Below are positions 43,641-56,125 of a stretch of 64,000 nt of DNA, piece after piece. The DNA is from Perilla frutescens (Eukaryota; Streptophyta; Magnoliopsida; Lamiales; Lamiaceae), in assembly GCA_026008535.1 (NCBI GenBank), contig BRKX01000009.1, forward strand, positions 48,109,001-48,173,000, read 5' to 3'. The notes under the pieces are model-generated. The model did no database searches. It saw only the letters and a list, made by a program, of their open reading frames with translations, and had not been told where the DNA came from. The translations under genes and the position numbers were made by a program. Position 1 is the first letter of the stretch. Every line of letters begins with the position of its first letter.

Positions 43641-46600
43641 TGTAACGCCCCAAAATTAAATTCAAGTCCAATCTTTTTATTTAGGGCCCAATTTTTATAG
43701 AAAGTCATTTTATGTTAAAAATAGGCAAGTATGGGACTTATGAGCCAATCTTTAAATGTTTTTAATTTTGGCCCATTTATTATTGAATGAGAATGAATGA
43801 ACATTAGACGATAGTTCTCGTCGAAATCTGATTTTGGCCCAATTGCTCAGCCCATTTCAAGATTTATGTTGAGTCCATTTTATTTTAATTAAAGTCCATT
43901 TATTTTGAGCCCAAATTAATTTTATATTGAGGCCTAAAATTTAAGCCCATGCAATCCTTATTTTTTTTCCAAGCCCAATAGATATAATTTATGTATTTGT
44001 GTATATGAGTGTATATATATAATACTTCCCCCATCCCCAATTTATGTCATTAGAGAGAGAGAACTTGGGGGTTAAGTTTAGAAATAGAGGGTTAGAGAGA
44101 AAGAGAGCCGAGAGTTTGAGAGAGATTGGAGAAAAGAGGTGAGGAGAGAGAGATGGCCGGAGGAGGGCTGCCGGACTGCTTCCGACCGGCCACCACTGCC
44201 GAAGAGGTGTCGCCATCGCGGCCCAGCTGACTGCTCCACCGCCGCTGCTTCCGGAAAAGAAGGTCGATGCCCCTGCTGCCGCCGTTAAGTCATCCCCACA
44301 ACTGCCATCTTCGTCGACCTCGTTTCTATTCTTCTCTTATCCTTTTCACTTGAGTTTCAGATATTTTGTGAATCTCTATGTGCTCTTTGTTTTGTCTTTT
44401 GATGTCATTGTCCTCCGGTGGACAGAAACTGGCCAAATTGCCGGAAAGCAAAATTTGTAACATTTCCCGGACAGTTTTCTTACTCCCGCTTAATTTGACT
44501 TTTTAGCCCTTTTAGTGTCAAAATCTGGGAATGTGTATTTGAGGAAGATTTTTATGTATGTGTCTTAGGGTTGTATATAACTTTGAATTTTGTAATTTGG
44601 AGTTTTCGTTTGCGAGCTATGACCTATTTACTAAAACTGTTACAAAAGGAAATTTTCCTACTCAATCTATTATTGGAACAGCAGCAAATAACCCATTTTA
44701 ATCGATAAAACTGATTTTATCTAGATGTTATTGGACATACAAACTATTTTACAATTTTAGGTTATCATCTTAGCTTCAATTTGGAACTTGAATCATGTCA
44801 TTTGGATTTTTGAGGATAAAGTTATGCTCATTTTACCAAAGCCCTATCAGTTTCTGAGCAGATTTTGTGTCTCCATGTCACTCAATCTTTTCAACCCTTA
44901 ACCGATGAAGTCTGGAGATACTTATTTCATGAACAATTTTAGATATTTGTCTTGGGGTTTTGCCAAACTTGGAATTTCTTAATTTGCAGTTTTAGTTTGG
45001 GAGATATGATTTATTTACTAGAACTGCTACGAAAAGGAGTGTAATTGGAAAGAAGTTGGTTTTTGAAAAAATTATATAAATGATAAAAAGACCTTAAATT
45101 CTCCAATATTCAATCATACTTTATTCCTTATCATTTCAGTGATAGTTAATATTTAATTTTGGGGTAACTCTTGAGGTTATGTAAGATGAACGTGTTTATG
45201 AGTTTGTCTTGAATATTTTTATAAGTACATTTGTATAGTTCTTAAGTCCTAGGAGATGTTTAAATGTTTTAAAACCATCTTGAGTCTATTTTATTTATCT
45301 TCAAATGGTTGGGCCAGTTTTCAAATTTTTAGAAAATATAGGAATGCATTTTGTTGGGAATTTGATATAAGTTTGGACTAAATTACAAACATTTAAAATG
45401 AGATTTTTTATTTTTCCCAAATATTGTTAAAAGGGGGTTGTTATGAATCGACTTTTAATCCGATCATTGGATCTAAAAATAAATTGCATTGTCAAATTCC
45501 TTTTATGCATCGAGCATCGAATCGAATAGAAGTCTCTAAAGTCAAGCATTCTGTGTCAAGATTGTAGTTAAGAGAATGGATAGATCCCTTTAATTATGTT
45601 TTGGACTATGAGTTTTTGATAGGGTTAATGAGTCATAAATTGACTTTGTAGGACACATTGAGCTCGAAGAATCGGATGAACAAATCTTAAGCCATGGCTC
45701 TACTCCAAGGTTGTAAATAAGGTGGGTAATTCTGTACTCATCCATGTGCAAATGGAATGTTGATCTATGGAATCAACTATGGAATGAGTTTTGGATATGA
45801 ATTGATGGGATAAATGATTGAGCATGATATTAGATGCTATCATTATATGAATTGTTATGAGATTTAAATAATCATGCTTATAGATTATTATTGGAATTGA
45901 TATTAGGATATGAAATCATTGTCTCGATATATGATATCATACGAGATAGATGTAGTAACCCTTATAAGCGATGATGTTGTGGTACTAATTGATGGAGGAA
46001 TGAGACCTAGAGGATGCACTATAGGTTGTGATATATGTTAGTAAATTATAAGCTATGATTATTGCTCGATCATCTAGTATTGTCATTTCGATTGTCAATT
46101 TGGGAACCCGGGCACTTGACCCTTCCTTATGCTATGACATATGATCAACACTCTAGTGTGCTATTATGATATGATCTTATAATAAATCTTATCCGAGATG
46201 ATAGGCCTAGAACGAGCATAGTATGATCAAAGTTTTAGCTATTATAGCTATAAGGTGGGTAATATTACTCAACATGTGACTTCTTATGTTTCAAAAATGT
46301 GTTCTATGTATGATAACATATGTTTATGTTTAAGCATGCTTCAGATTACTTTATGGCTCAATGATTTCTAATTAACACGTGGTTTATATATCAAAATCGC
46401 GTTATGTTTATGAGGAAAATATATTTATATAAAAGCATGCTTCAAAGTTCAAAATATTCTTTTTATGGCTCATCAAAAGATATTAAACTCTATGATTTAT
46501 GGTATGAGTACTACGGTGTGGTTAAGCACTTCTGTGTTGTATGATATATCACTTCGGTGCGGTATGAGCACTTCGGTGTGGTGTGGCACAATGGTGCAAT

Positions 46601-47239
46601 TATGATACTACGGTACAAATATGTCACCTCAGTGAAATTTATATGATAGGGAACCATATTGAGTTAACTTTCCGTGTGTTAATGAGCAGATACTTTTTAT
46701 GGGCATTATAGTAAATATGTATAATATGCAAACTATTTATTGAATGATCAAGTATATTTCAAAAATTAAAAATCCCACTGAGTGTTTTCTGGCACTCAAC
46801 CCATCTATTTTTCATGATATTTTCAGGTATTTGATGGCGGCTGGCGGCTGACGTGGACCAGTGGGGACTTCTTATTTCATTGACCACTTTTATGATTTCT
46901 AATTATTAATTATGTGTAGTTTGTGGTCAATAAGTATGAATTTTATGCTTCCGCTTTATGATTATGAAATATTTAATTATTGTAAGGTCAATAAGGAGTG
47001 TTGTGGTCTTTACAACGTATTTTAAATGCTGAATGTTGAATTTTGACTAGTCTTGGTCATACAGGTTTGAATGGTAAACGTCTGTACGAGCATGGATATT
47101 TGAATATTTTAAACGAAATGCTGCCCAATTTTTTATGACCCAAGAAAATTATTTATTTTAAATCGCGAAAAGTTTATCATCATTTTTTTTGGTTGAGTGT
47201 TTTCAGTAGCATCTGGGCCTTCGGGTTCGAGTCCCTACA
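43641..47239 (+). mobile_element. Solo chromovirus-type LTR (3599 bp)
   Basis: It begins TGTAACGCCCCAAAATTAAA and ends CCCTACA, and is flanked by an exact 5-bp duplication caata (43636-43640 and 47240-47244). It contains a CCCACTGAGTGTTTTCTGGC block near 46772, which parallels the GTGAGTACTAATGTACCCAG region of the LARD-like LTR. No primer site, coding region or second LTR is present, so it arose by LTR-LTR recombination. The right end lacks the expected GGGCGTTACA inverse, which slightly weakens that boundary. Confidence 0.7.
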
Positions 47240-47244
47240 CAATA

Positions 47245-47785
47245 AACGTGCACTAAAGACTAAAAACTAAACTAATGCAAATAAACTAACTACATGCAAA
47301 AAGCAATAATGGAAAAGTTTAAAACATGGATTCAAGGTATAACATCCATCCACCCCCCCAAACTTATTCTTGAGCAAGAATAAGTTTGAAAAGATAGACG
47401 AGAAAACCTTGAATCACTAAACTCACAAAATCATCAAAGTTGCATGTTGGGAGAAATTAGAGCCCCCGGTGCTGCATCATCTTTTGGAGAAGAAACATGG
47501 CTAGGAGAAAAAGAGGGCATGGGCCGTGCTCCAGCACGGTTGGTGCATTTATTTATTTTTACCTGCATAAAAAATTAAAGTAAAAAGGCACAAAAGAAAT
47601 AGAAACACAAAATAACAACAAATTACCACAATATTGGGTTGCCTCCCAATTAGCGCTTGATTTATTATCTCAAGCTCGACATCTTCTGAAAATGGCTAGG
47701 GAGAATTTGGTGAAGCCCGACGCCACACTAATCCTCATCTCATCAACTCCTTTGGGGGTATTGAAACAGCTCGTCCCCAATGCTC
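47245..47785 (-). other. Post-integrase segment of element B
   Basis: Minus-strand words GTCGAGCTTGAGATAATAAA and AATTGGGAGGCAACCC (about 47635-47685) match the GTCGAGCTAACGACG / TGGGAAGCAACC region that follows integrase in element C (56142-56190). Near 47345-47385 a hairpin-forming CAAACTTATTCTTGCTCAAG lies next to a GTTTGGGGGGG tract. The missing integrase lies in between, so a large deletion ended here. Confidence 0.65.
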
Positions 47786-48599
47786 TCAATTATTTTTCTT
47801 GGCTTTTGTTTTCTTTTCTTCTGGAGCTTTGATCGACCTCTTTGGATTAACAAGAGCAGGAGGTCCATCAATTTCTTCATATGTGTCCACCAGTTCAGCC
47901 ATCTTCACTTCCTCATGTGCTGAATTCTCAAGGGATCGATAGACACTAAAAATTTCACTTTCATCATCCACCTACAGCACCAATGTCCCTTGTTTCACAT
48001 CAATAACTACTCCCGCAGTGGCAAGAAATGGTCTCCCAAAAATGAGAGAAACTCTACAATCTTCTTCCATGTCCAACACAATAAAATCAGCTGGGAAAAT
48101 AAATTTTCCAATTTTCACGAGTACATCTTCAACCACGCCGCGAGGATATCTCAACGTCCGGTCAGCTAGCTGCAGAGTTAAGGTTGTCAACTTCAATGGG
48201 CCAAGTCCCAACTGTTGAAACACAGATAGTGGCATCAGATTAATGTTAGCTCCCAATAACACATGGGATAGAAAAACTGGTCGGATCCTTCAACTTTGTC
48301 GGCAATTATTTATGTATTACTGCACTACATTCTTCAGTCAAATGCACCATTTTCACTTCCCCAATATTCTTTTTCTTGGCCAATATCTCTTTCAAAAACT
48401 TAGCATATTTCGGCATCTTCTCCAATTCCTCAACAAAAGGTATATTTATAGTTAATTTCTTGAAGATGTCAAGAAATCGAGCAAACTGACCTTCCATGTC
48501 TTGCTTCTTCAGTCTTTGGAGAAACGACAGTGGAGGGACATAGGCAGGAGGAGGCACATACTTAGGCTCATGAGCCTTTTCATTTATGCCACTGCACAC
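47786..48599 (-). pseudogene. Gypsy protease region of element B, truncated
   Basis: The minus strand encodes PPLSFLQRLKKQDMEGQFARFLDIFKKL (gag-pol linker), then GANINLMPLSVFQQLGLG, LADRTLRYPRGVVEDVLVKI and FGRPFLATAGVVIDVKQG, all protease-domain landmarks of Athila/Tat-type elements. The catalytic Asp position reads HVLLGAN, so the Asp is lost. A frame change lies between 48306 and 48262, and a stop separates the final 61-codon piece. RT, RNase H and integrase never follow. Confidence 0.8.
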
Positions 48600-49005
48600 A
48601 TGGAATGCATTGCATTGTTACTTAGGGTTCACCTTCATATTGCTCGGGTATTGGCCTTTTTGTTGCTGGATTCCAACAATCTTAGCTAGCTAACCAATCT
48701 GAATCTCGATAGACTTCAGTTGCGCCCCCCGTATTAGCAGTAAACTTGCTGAATGCAATAGTCAGGTTGTCCACCTTTGTCGCTTCCACATCCATCCTTT
48801 GCTTAGTGGCAGTCATAAAGGACCTCGACATATTCTCCAAATCCGGCTTTGGAGATTCATTAATTACTCCATTAGTAGTGGAGAATCCGTAAGGTGGCTG
48901 CTGAAAGTTATTGGGAATTCCATAACTCAGCTTATCATGATTCTTCCGTCCAAACCGGTTGTATGGATTTCCTTCTTGATTTGGTCGATAATAGTTGTTG
49001 TAACC
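48600..49005 (-). pseudogene. Gag C-terminal part of element B, left of the C insertion
   Basis: The minus strand reads NQEGNPYNRFGRKNHDKLSYG, NNFQQPPYGFSTTNGVINES and KPDLENMSRSFMTATKQRMD, the Asn/Gln-rich C-terminal region of Gypsy gag. It is interrupted at 49005 by element C and resumes at 62238. Confidence 0.75.
49001..49005. other. Target-site duplication taacc, left copy
   Basis: taacc precedes element C and recurs at 62233-62237. Joining at this word restores a continuous gag reading frame of element B, which confirms the insertion point. Confidence 0.92.
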
Positions 49006-50513
49006 TGAAAAATGGGATTTTTGCCCGTATTTCCAAGCATAGACCGCATGTTTTTAGTATATTTCTCTCTTATTTTGTTATCTTGGTGCCGTGTTTTTGT
49101 TTTATTGTGTAATAAGTGTTTTTAAACATTGTTGTGCGCTTTCAGGGCAAAATCGATCGGGTCAGGACTCAAAGGTACGAAGTCCGCGCGACCTAGGTAC
49201 AAAAGAGGCGCGAGCGCGCGTCAACACAGAGGTGTCTAAAGCATGCAGTCCAGTGCGGCCCGACTCAGGCCAAGACAGGTGCGACCAGCTCGATCGCGGC
49301 ACCCGGCGCGACCTGAGCCTGGCGCGACGCGGGCACAGAATCGGCGCGACCGAGCTTCCAACCAGAGGGCCCGAAAGGCGGCCAACGGTGCGGCTCAGGT
49401 ACAGAGCTACTAGGCGTGACCACCTCAGTCGCGCCACCCGGTGCGACCCGATCGGGGCGCGACCAAGCCCGTGTCGCGCCCCCCTGTTCCGACATGATTT
49501 TTGCACTTTTTATTTTCTTTTTTAATTTCTTTTAATAGGCGGAAATATGAGAGTATATATACCTACCTTGTTTCAAAACTAGGGTAACATTGAATCCATA
49601 GCCCCCAATTTTAGATAGATGAGTTGAAAGAGAATTTTGGAAGAGAAGATTGAAGGTTGTGAAGAATTTTGAAGATAAAGTGAAGTTTGAAGATTTTCTA
49701 TTTACTTTTCGGGTTTACTCTAATCCATGCTCTTAGTTTCTTTCTTTCTATTTGTTTATTGTTGTTTTTCTTCAAGATTAAGCATGTGTAGCTAAATTTT
49801 ATAAATCCTAGGGTGATATGAATCAACATTGAATGAATGGATTGATGGATGAAAAAGCATGTTAATATCTTATTTTCTTCTTTTCTTCATGGATTATTGG
49901 TTTGAATGCATCTAATTAGGATTGACCATCTTAAGTTAGATATTATGTTGATTAAGTTTTGAGAAAGACTTATTAACATTGGAAATTAATTCATGGGCCT
50001 CTTTAGGTATTAAATGAGAATTTATGCCTAGTTAGAGTTTGGTAGATTAAATGTGCTAAATTTGAGGGATTTGGAATTTAATCCTAGAGATAGGAGAGTT
50101 CTCTTTCTCTTAATTAAATCTTAGAAGCTCGAGAGAGCCTTTGATTAATGTTGGAATTAATCTTGATTGGTATTAATTTGCGATTTGATCTTGAAATCCA
50201 TTGTTTGTGTTGATGAGTATTACCCTAGGATTCCCCTCTTTACTTGTTGTCCCTCTACTAGTCTATTTTTGATTATCTTGAATTTATTTTAATTTGCTTT
50301 AAAAAATTTCACGCCTAGAGTAAAAACCATATTCAACCCAAGATTTTGTGTAATGCTTGACTTGTAAAATGACATGCATGTGATGCTTGTGTACCTTGAA
50401 TCATTCTAAATTCCTTGTGGATTCGCCCCCATTTTACCTTGTAATACAACTTACTTGTACACTTGCAAGTTTAAATTTGGGTTTTAAAACTCTGTGTAGA
50501 AAATTCTCCATGA
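49006..50513 (+). repeat. 5' LTR of element C (1508 bp)
   Basis: It starts TGAAAAATGGGATTTTTGCC and ends TTCTCCATGA (the 3' copy keeps CA). It has a CG-dense block at 49150-49490 with repeated GGCGCGACC, and TATA-like GTATATATAC at 49553-49562. Confidence 0.93.
49150..49490. repeat. CG-rich GGCGCGACC block in LTR C (5' copy)
   Basis: About 340 bp with numerous GCGCGACC, TCGCGCCACCCG and GATCGGG words, unlike the AT-rich surroundings. ORFs on both strands here are composition artefacts. Related blocks occur at 60890-61205, 56340-56575 and 4500-4860. Confidence 0.85.
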
Positions 50514-50519
50514 AGTTTT

Positions 50520-50537
50520 TGGCGCCGTTGCTAGGGA
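50520..50537 (+). promoter_or_regulatory. Primer binding site of element C (tRNA-Asp)
   Basis: TGGCGCCGTTGCTAGGGA, six bases after the LTR, matches the tRNA-Asp complement TGGCGCCGTTGCCGGGG with few changes. Confidence 0.92.
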
Positions 50538-50655
50538 GTTTAGTTATTATTCAAGTTTTTATGCAATATCAACATAATTGTTATTTGCTAGATCAAGTAC
50601 TTTGTTTTGTTTTTGTTAAGGACCAAACTTACTTGTAGTTGTTCGCAGGTGGTGT

Positions 50656-52252
50656 ATGCGTACTAGAGCATGTGGTGACCCGTTGCTCGAGTTAGATACC
50701 GAAATCAAAGCCACGAGTTGTCATAATAACGCTCGAAGATGAAGACGTAGAATGGCGGACAACCCACCACCACCGCCTCCCATACAAGACCCGTTGATCC
50801 TCCAAATGCAAAGACAACTTGAAGAGATGAGGGGTCAACTACGGGCCCAAGAGGAAGCTAGGGTTCGAGTCGAAGAAGCCCCAATTCGAAACTTATTTCA
50901 ATCAATATTCAATGAAGGCGCCGTCAATGGGCCGGCTATACAAGCCAATAATTTTGAGTTGAAGCCGGCATTGATGGCTATGGTGTCTCAGAATCAATTC
51001 GGTGGGACGGCATTAGAAGATCCACACGAACATGTAAATCAGTTTCTGGAGATCGCTCGAACGGTTAAGATTAATGGGGTACCCGAGGATGCTATCCGCT
51101 TGAAGTTGTTTTATTTCTCACTACGGGATAAGGCTCGAACATGGTGGTTGAACTAACCACCCGGCTCATTTGCATCATGGAATGACATGCTCGCTAAATT
51201 CCTTCAGAAGTTCTTTCCCCTGGAAAGACATTAAAGCTAAAAGGAGAGATAACCCAGTTCAAGCAGAGAGACGAAGAATCTATGTGTGATGCTTGGGAGA
51301 GGTTTCGAGAGATGCTTCGCAAATGTTCGGGTCATGGTTTTGGTATGGACCATCAGGTTTGCATATTTTATGATGGATGTAAGTCCAATGTGAGAAGTAT
51401 TCTTGATGCTTCGACTGGGGGGTCGCTACTAAATCGAGGACCCGAAGAAGCTATAACAATCATCAAAGAAATGGCCTCCAAGGCCTATCAATGGCCGGGG
51501 GAACGGGAAAATGTACAAATTTTGAAAAGGTGGACACCACAAACAATGATGTTATAGCTCTTCTAGCAGCTCAAATAACTACCATGAATTCGAAAATAGA
51601 GGCTATGGTGTCACCAAGACCGGAGTCCTCAAGTATGCCTAATTTGGAAGAAGCAAGCTTTGTTGGTCAAGGAGGTTATGGGGGTTATCAAAGGCCCTTC
51701 AACCAAAACTTTAAGCCGCATTTTGGAGGGTCACAAGGACAAGGTGGTAACCAATACCATCCAAGGCCACCCCATCCAAATCTATCTTACTCCAACCCAA
51801 ACAATCACATCTAACCACCTCCTTGATTTTCTGTCACCAATGAAGTTATAGATGAAGATAAGAAATCTAAAATGGGCGAGCTCCTTACGGCTTTCATGAG
51901 CAAGACTGAAGAGTATATGGAGGATTCACAAGCACGTTTTGAGAAGATAGAAAACAATTAAGCCGCTGTGAATACTCAATTGAAGATGTTGGAGAAACAG
52001 ATAGGGCAACTTACCTCGGCTTTGGGGGGACAACACCATCCAGGACAATTCCCCTCAAACACCACCATCAACCCCAAAAAAAATTGCAAGGCCATAACCC
52101 TTCAAAGTGGCACATCTTATAAAGAGCCCGCTATGCCGGATCAAGAGGATGAAACTTTTGGTGAAAATGAACCAAGTGAAGAAGAAAAAGGGGATAATGA
52201 AGGCAAGAAAGAAGAAGCCCCAAGAGAGGACAAAGAAGTTACTAAGGGATAA
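50656..52252 (+). pseudogene. gag of element C, broken
   Basis: The frame starts at ATG 50656 (MRTRACGDPLLEL), hits TGA at 50740, and resumes at MADNPPPPPPIQDPLILQMQ. Gag landmarks follow: LEDPHEHVNQFLEIARTVKI, DKARTWWLN, then after a one-base loss near 51224 a second frame with AWERFREMLRKCSGHGF. A further indel near 51500 moves it to the frame used by the rest of pol. Stops at 51154, 51812, 51959 and 52250 sit where Gln is expected. Near the end, MNTQLKMLEKQIGQLTSALG is a coiled-coil segment also seen in element A. The protein would form the virus-like particle. Confidence 0.88.
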
Positions 52253-52276
52253 AAAGAAGTCGAGCTAAGGATAAAT

Positions 52277-52855
52277 GTGCCCTACCCTCAAAGACTCGGG
52301 AAGAGTAAGAATGAGGAACAATTTTCCAAATTCTTGGACATCTTTAGAAGAGTGCAAATAAATTTACCCCTTGTAGAAGCTTTGCAACAAATGCCTACAT
52401 ATGCTAAGTTTCTTAAGGAGGTTATCACAAAGAAAAGGAGGTTGGACAATTATGAAACCGTGAACTTAACGGAAAATTGTAGTGCGTTGATTCAACAAAA
52501 ATTGCCCGTAAAAATGAAGGATCCTGGAAGTTTTAATATCACTGTGATGATTGGGGATAGCCAAGAGACGAAGGCTCTTTGTAACTTGGGTGCTAGTATA
52601 AATCTCATGCCGTTGTCATTCTTTATGAGGCTAAATGTTGGAGAGATAAAACCCACTACAATTTGTTTGCAAATGGCGGATAGGTCACTCACCTACCCAA
52701 AAGGAGTCGTGGAGGACGTTCTAGTCAAGGTGAACGACTTGATATTCCCCGTGGATTTTGTCGTCCTAGACATGGAAGAAGATAAAAACGTGCCCCTCAT
52801 CTTGGGAAGGCCATTTTTAGCAACGGAGAAGGCCCTCATAGATGTATCCAAATGA
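52277..52855 (+). pseudogene. Aspartic protease region of element C
   Basis: A 192-codon open stretch holds MPYPQRLGKSKNEEQFSKFLDI and the protease domain. Its active-site block is LCNLGASINLMPLSFF, so the catalytic Asp is Asn, consistent with GAC to AAC. ADRSLTYPKGVVEDVLVKV and LGRPFLATEKALIDV are intact. A TGA at 52853 ends it where Gly is expected. Confidence 0.85.
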
Positions 52856-52909
52856 GAGCTCACACTTCGACTAAATGATGAGAGTAGCACATTCTCCATT
52901 TACAATGCG

Positions 52910-55012
52910 ATGAAATTCCACGAAGATGATGAGGAATCCATGCGGGTGGAGGAATGCAAGGTGATGAGGCTAGTGGATGCATGCGTTGAAGAGACGATGA
53001 TGGAGCATTATACCTTCCAAGATGCTTTTGAAAAAAGCTTGTTTGCATCTCTTTACTCTTCTTCTTCATTTGAATTATTTGATAATAACCCCGATATGTT
53101 GGATTGTGTTTGTGCTCTTGACTCTTCACAGAAAATTCCAAGGAGAGGGAATCGATTCTTACCTTTGAGGGATGAAAAGAAAGAAGCAATGAAGAAGAAA
53201 AGAAGAGAGAAGAATGAGCAAAAGGAGGAGTTGAAACCCCTTCCGGGGCACTTGAGGTATACCTTCTTAGGTGATAATGAAACTTACCCCGTGATTGTGT
53301 CGGCTTATTTTTCAGCATGTGAACTTGATAAATTGCTAAGAGTTTTGAGGAAGTACAAGTCTACCTTAGGTTGGTCTATTTCTGACTTAAAAGGGATTAA
53401 CCCGTCTATATGCATGCATAGGATCTTGTTAGAGGATGAGTATAAACCTCGTGTACAACCACAACGTAAGCTGAATCCTATTATGCAAAAAGTTGTCAGA
53501 AAAGAAGTTCTAAAATGGCTTGATGCGGGTATTATCTATGCTATATCTGATAGTGAGTGGGTAAGCCCCACTCATGTTGTAGCCAAAAAGGGAGGTATGA
53601 CAGTTGTCCAAAGTGAGGGGAGTGAATTAATTGCCATTAGAGTTGTCACAGGTTGGAGGGTTTGCATAGATTATCGAGCATTGAATGCGGCCACTAGAAA
53701 GGATCATTTTCCATTACCTTTTATTGACCAAATGCTTGATAGGTTAGCCGGATATGAATTCTATTGTTTTCTGGATGGCTACTCTGGTTACAATCAAATT
53801 TTAATAGCCCCTGAAGACCAACATAAGGCAGCTTTCACTTGTCCCTATGGAATTTTTTCTTTTCACATGACATCTTTCGGATTGTGTAATGCTCCGGCTA
53901 CTTTCCAAAGATGTATGATGGCAATCTTTCATGATTTGATTGAAAATGTTATGGAGGTCTTTATGGATGATTTCTCGGTTTTTGGGAACTCTTTTGATAA
54001 TTGCTTGGAAAACTTAACCCGAGTTTTACAGCGTTGTAAGGAGACTAACCTCGTCTTGAATTGGGAAAAATGCCATTTTATGGTGAGAGACGGAATAGTC
54101 CTTGTCCACAAAGTGTCCACTGCGGGTTTGGAGGTGGATCGCGCCAATGTGTTAGCTATAGAGAAGCTTCCACCCCCCTCCAATAAAAAGGGTGTCCGGA
54201 GTTTCCTTGGCCATGCCGGGTTCTATCGGCGTTTTATTAAGGATTTTTCCAAGATTTCTAAACCTCTGTGTAAATTGCTTGAAAAATCTAATGACTTTGT
54301 TTTTTATGACGAATGTGTGCAGGAGTTTGGAACGCTGAAGAAGGCCCTAATGACGGCCCCGGTACTTATTACCCCAGATTAGAGTGAACCCTTTGAACTC
54401 ATGTGTGACGCGGGTGAGGTAGCCGTGGGAGCCACTTTGGGGTAAAGGAGAGAGAAGTTGTTCCGGGTGATCTACTATGGAAGAAAAACTTTAAACCCAG
54501 CACAAATCAATTACACAACCACCGAAAGAGAGTTGTCAGCGGTCGTATACGCTTTTGACAAGTTCCGGCCCTATCTTATTGGGGCCCGAACAATTGTCCA
54601 CACGGATCACACCGCGTTGAGGCATCTCTTTGCCAAGAAGGATGCCAAGCCCTAACTTATACGGTGGCTTCTTCTCCTACAAGAATTCGATGTGGAAATT
54701 AGGGATCGAAAAGGGTGTGAGAATGTGGTGGCCGACCACCTATCTCGTATGGAGCACACTAAAAAGAATCAAGATGACAAAAGGGAGATCGATGATTGCT
54801 TTCCAGATGAAAGGATCCTAGTTGTGGGAACAATGAAGGTGCCATGGTTCGCGGATATAGTAAATTACTTGGTGGCGGGAGTTGCACCTAAAGAGTTAGA
54901 AGTGTATCAAAAGAAGAAATTTTTCCATGACTTGAGATTATTTGTGTGGGATGAGCCATACTTGTTTAGACGTTGTGAGGATTTAGTCTTGAGGAGGTGT
55001 GTGCCCGAATAA
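52910..55012 (+). pseudogene. Reverse transcriptase and RNase H of element C, broken
   Basis: The first 490 codons (52910-54382) are open and contain the RT core: VCIDYRALNAATRKDHFPLP, FLDGYSGYNQILIAPEDQHK, CNAPATFQRCMMAIF and the catalytic FMDD at 53960-53971. Stops at 54380, 54443, 54653 and 55010 fall where Gln is expected. RNase H follows with TTERELSAVVYAFDKFRPYL and IVHTDHTALRHLF, then NVVADHLSRMEH. The RT core itself looks chemically complete, so loss of function is due to the stops. Confidence 0.9.
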
Positions 55013-56125
55013 GAATGGGGAGAAATTTTAGAAGCATGCCATGCAGGATTAAGTGGAGGACATTTTGGGGCCAATCGAACCGCTAGGAAAATCTATCGAA
55101 GTGGATTTTATTGGCCGAGCATTTTCAAGGATGCAAGAGAGTTTATCAAGAGTTGTGATAAGTGTCAACGAATGGGGTCCATATCAAAGAATGATGAAAT
55201 GCCTATGAAGAATATCATTGAAGTTGAGCTATTTGATGTTTGGGGGATCGACTTTATGGGACCTTTTGTTGCTTCGGAAGGAAACATATACATCTTGTTA
55301 GCCGTGGATTTCGTGTCTAGATGGATTGAAGCTATTCCAACCAAGAGAAATGATGCAAAAGTTGTCCTCAAGTTTCTCAAGAAGAACATCTTAACAAGGT
55401 TTGGAGCCCCTAGAGCCGTTGTAAGTGATGGTGGCTCACATTTTTGTAACAAATGGATGGAAGCATTACTTGCTAGGCATGGAGTCGGGCACAAGATAAC
55501 AATGCCTTACCACCCTCAAGCTAATGGTCAAGCCGAGTTGGCCAATCGTGAAGTCAAGCAAATCCTTCATAAGGTAGTTCGTACAAATGGAAAGGATTGG
55601 TCTTCATTGTTGGATGAAGCATTATGGGCCTATCGCACGGCTTACAAGACACCGATTGGAATGTCTCCTTATCAACTCGTGTTTGGAAAGTCTTGCCATT
55701 TACCCATTGAGCTCTCCCATAAGGCTTTTTGGGCCACGAAGAAGTTGAATCTCGATCTCGTATCATCCATGGGAGAACCGATTTTCAAATTTAATGAGAT
55801 AGAGGAGTTTCGGATGGAAGCTTTTGAAAATTCGGCTATTTAGAAGATGAGGGTAAAAGTTTACCATGACAAGCTCATAAGGAAGAAAGAGTTAACCCCG
55901 GGAGACGAAGTACTTCTCTTTAATTCAAGACTTAAGCTTTTCCCCAGAAAGTTGAGGACAAAATGGAGTGGCTCATTCACAATAGAGAGGATTTTTGATG
56001 GAGGAGCTATCAAGCTCAAGGGAAGAGATGGATGTCTTTTTATAGTAAATGGACATCGGGTGAAGAAGTTCTACAAACCCGACGACAAGCTTGAGCCTAC
56101 CATATGTTACCTACAAGATGCCTAA
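55013..56125 (+). pseudogene. Integrase of element C, nearly intact
   Basis: The HHCC zinc-binding part (CHAGLSGGHFGANRTARKI ... SCDKCQ, 55037-55170) leads into the catalytic core with Asp in WGIDFMGP (about 55243), Asp in VVSDGGSHF (about 55420) and Glu in QAELANREVK (55535-55537). A TAG at 55841 interrupts just before the C-terminal segment RVKVYHDKLIRKKELTPGDE and the LKGRDGCLFIVNGHRVKKFY tail. It would insert the cDNA into the genome. Confidence 0.9.

Noticed and set aside
44030..44230. Minus-strand 75-codon ORF in the solo LTR
   Set aside because: Pro/Leu/Ser-rich shadow of a GAGAGA-rich LTR leader; no domain.
49091..49525. 144-codon ORF and antisense 114-codon ORF in LTR C
   Set aside because: Arg/Pro-rich products of the CG-dense repeat block on both strands; no domain and not kept open in the 3' LTR in the same form.
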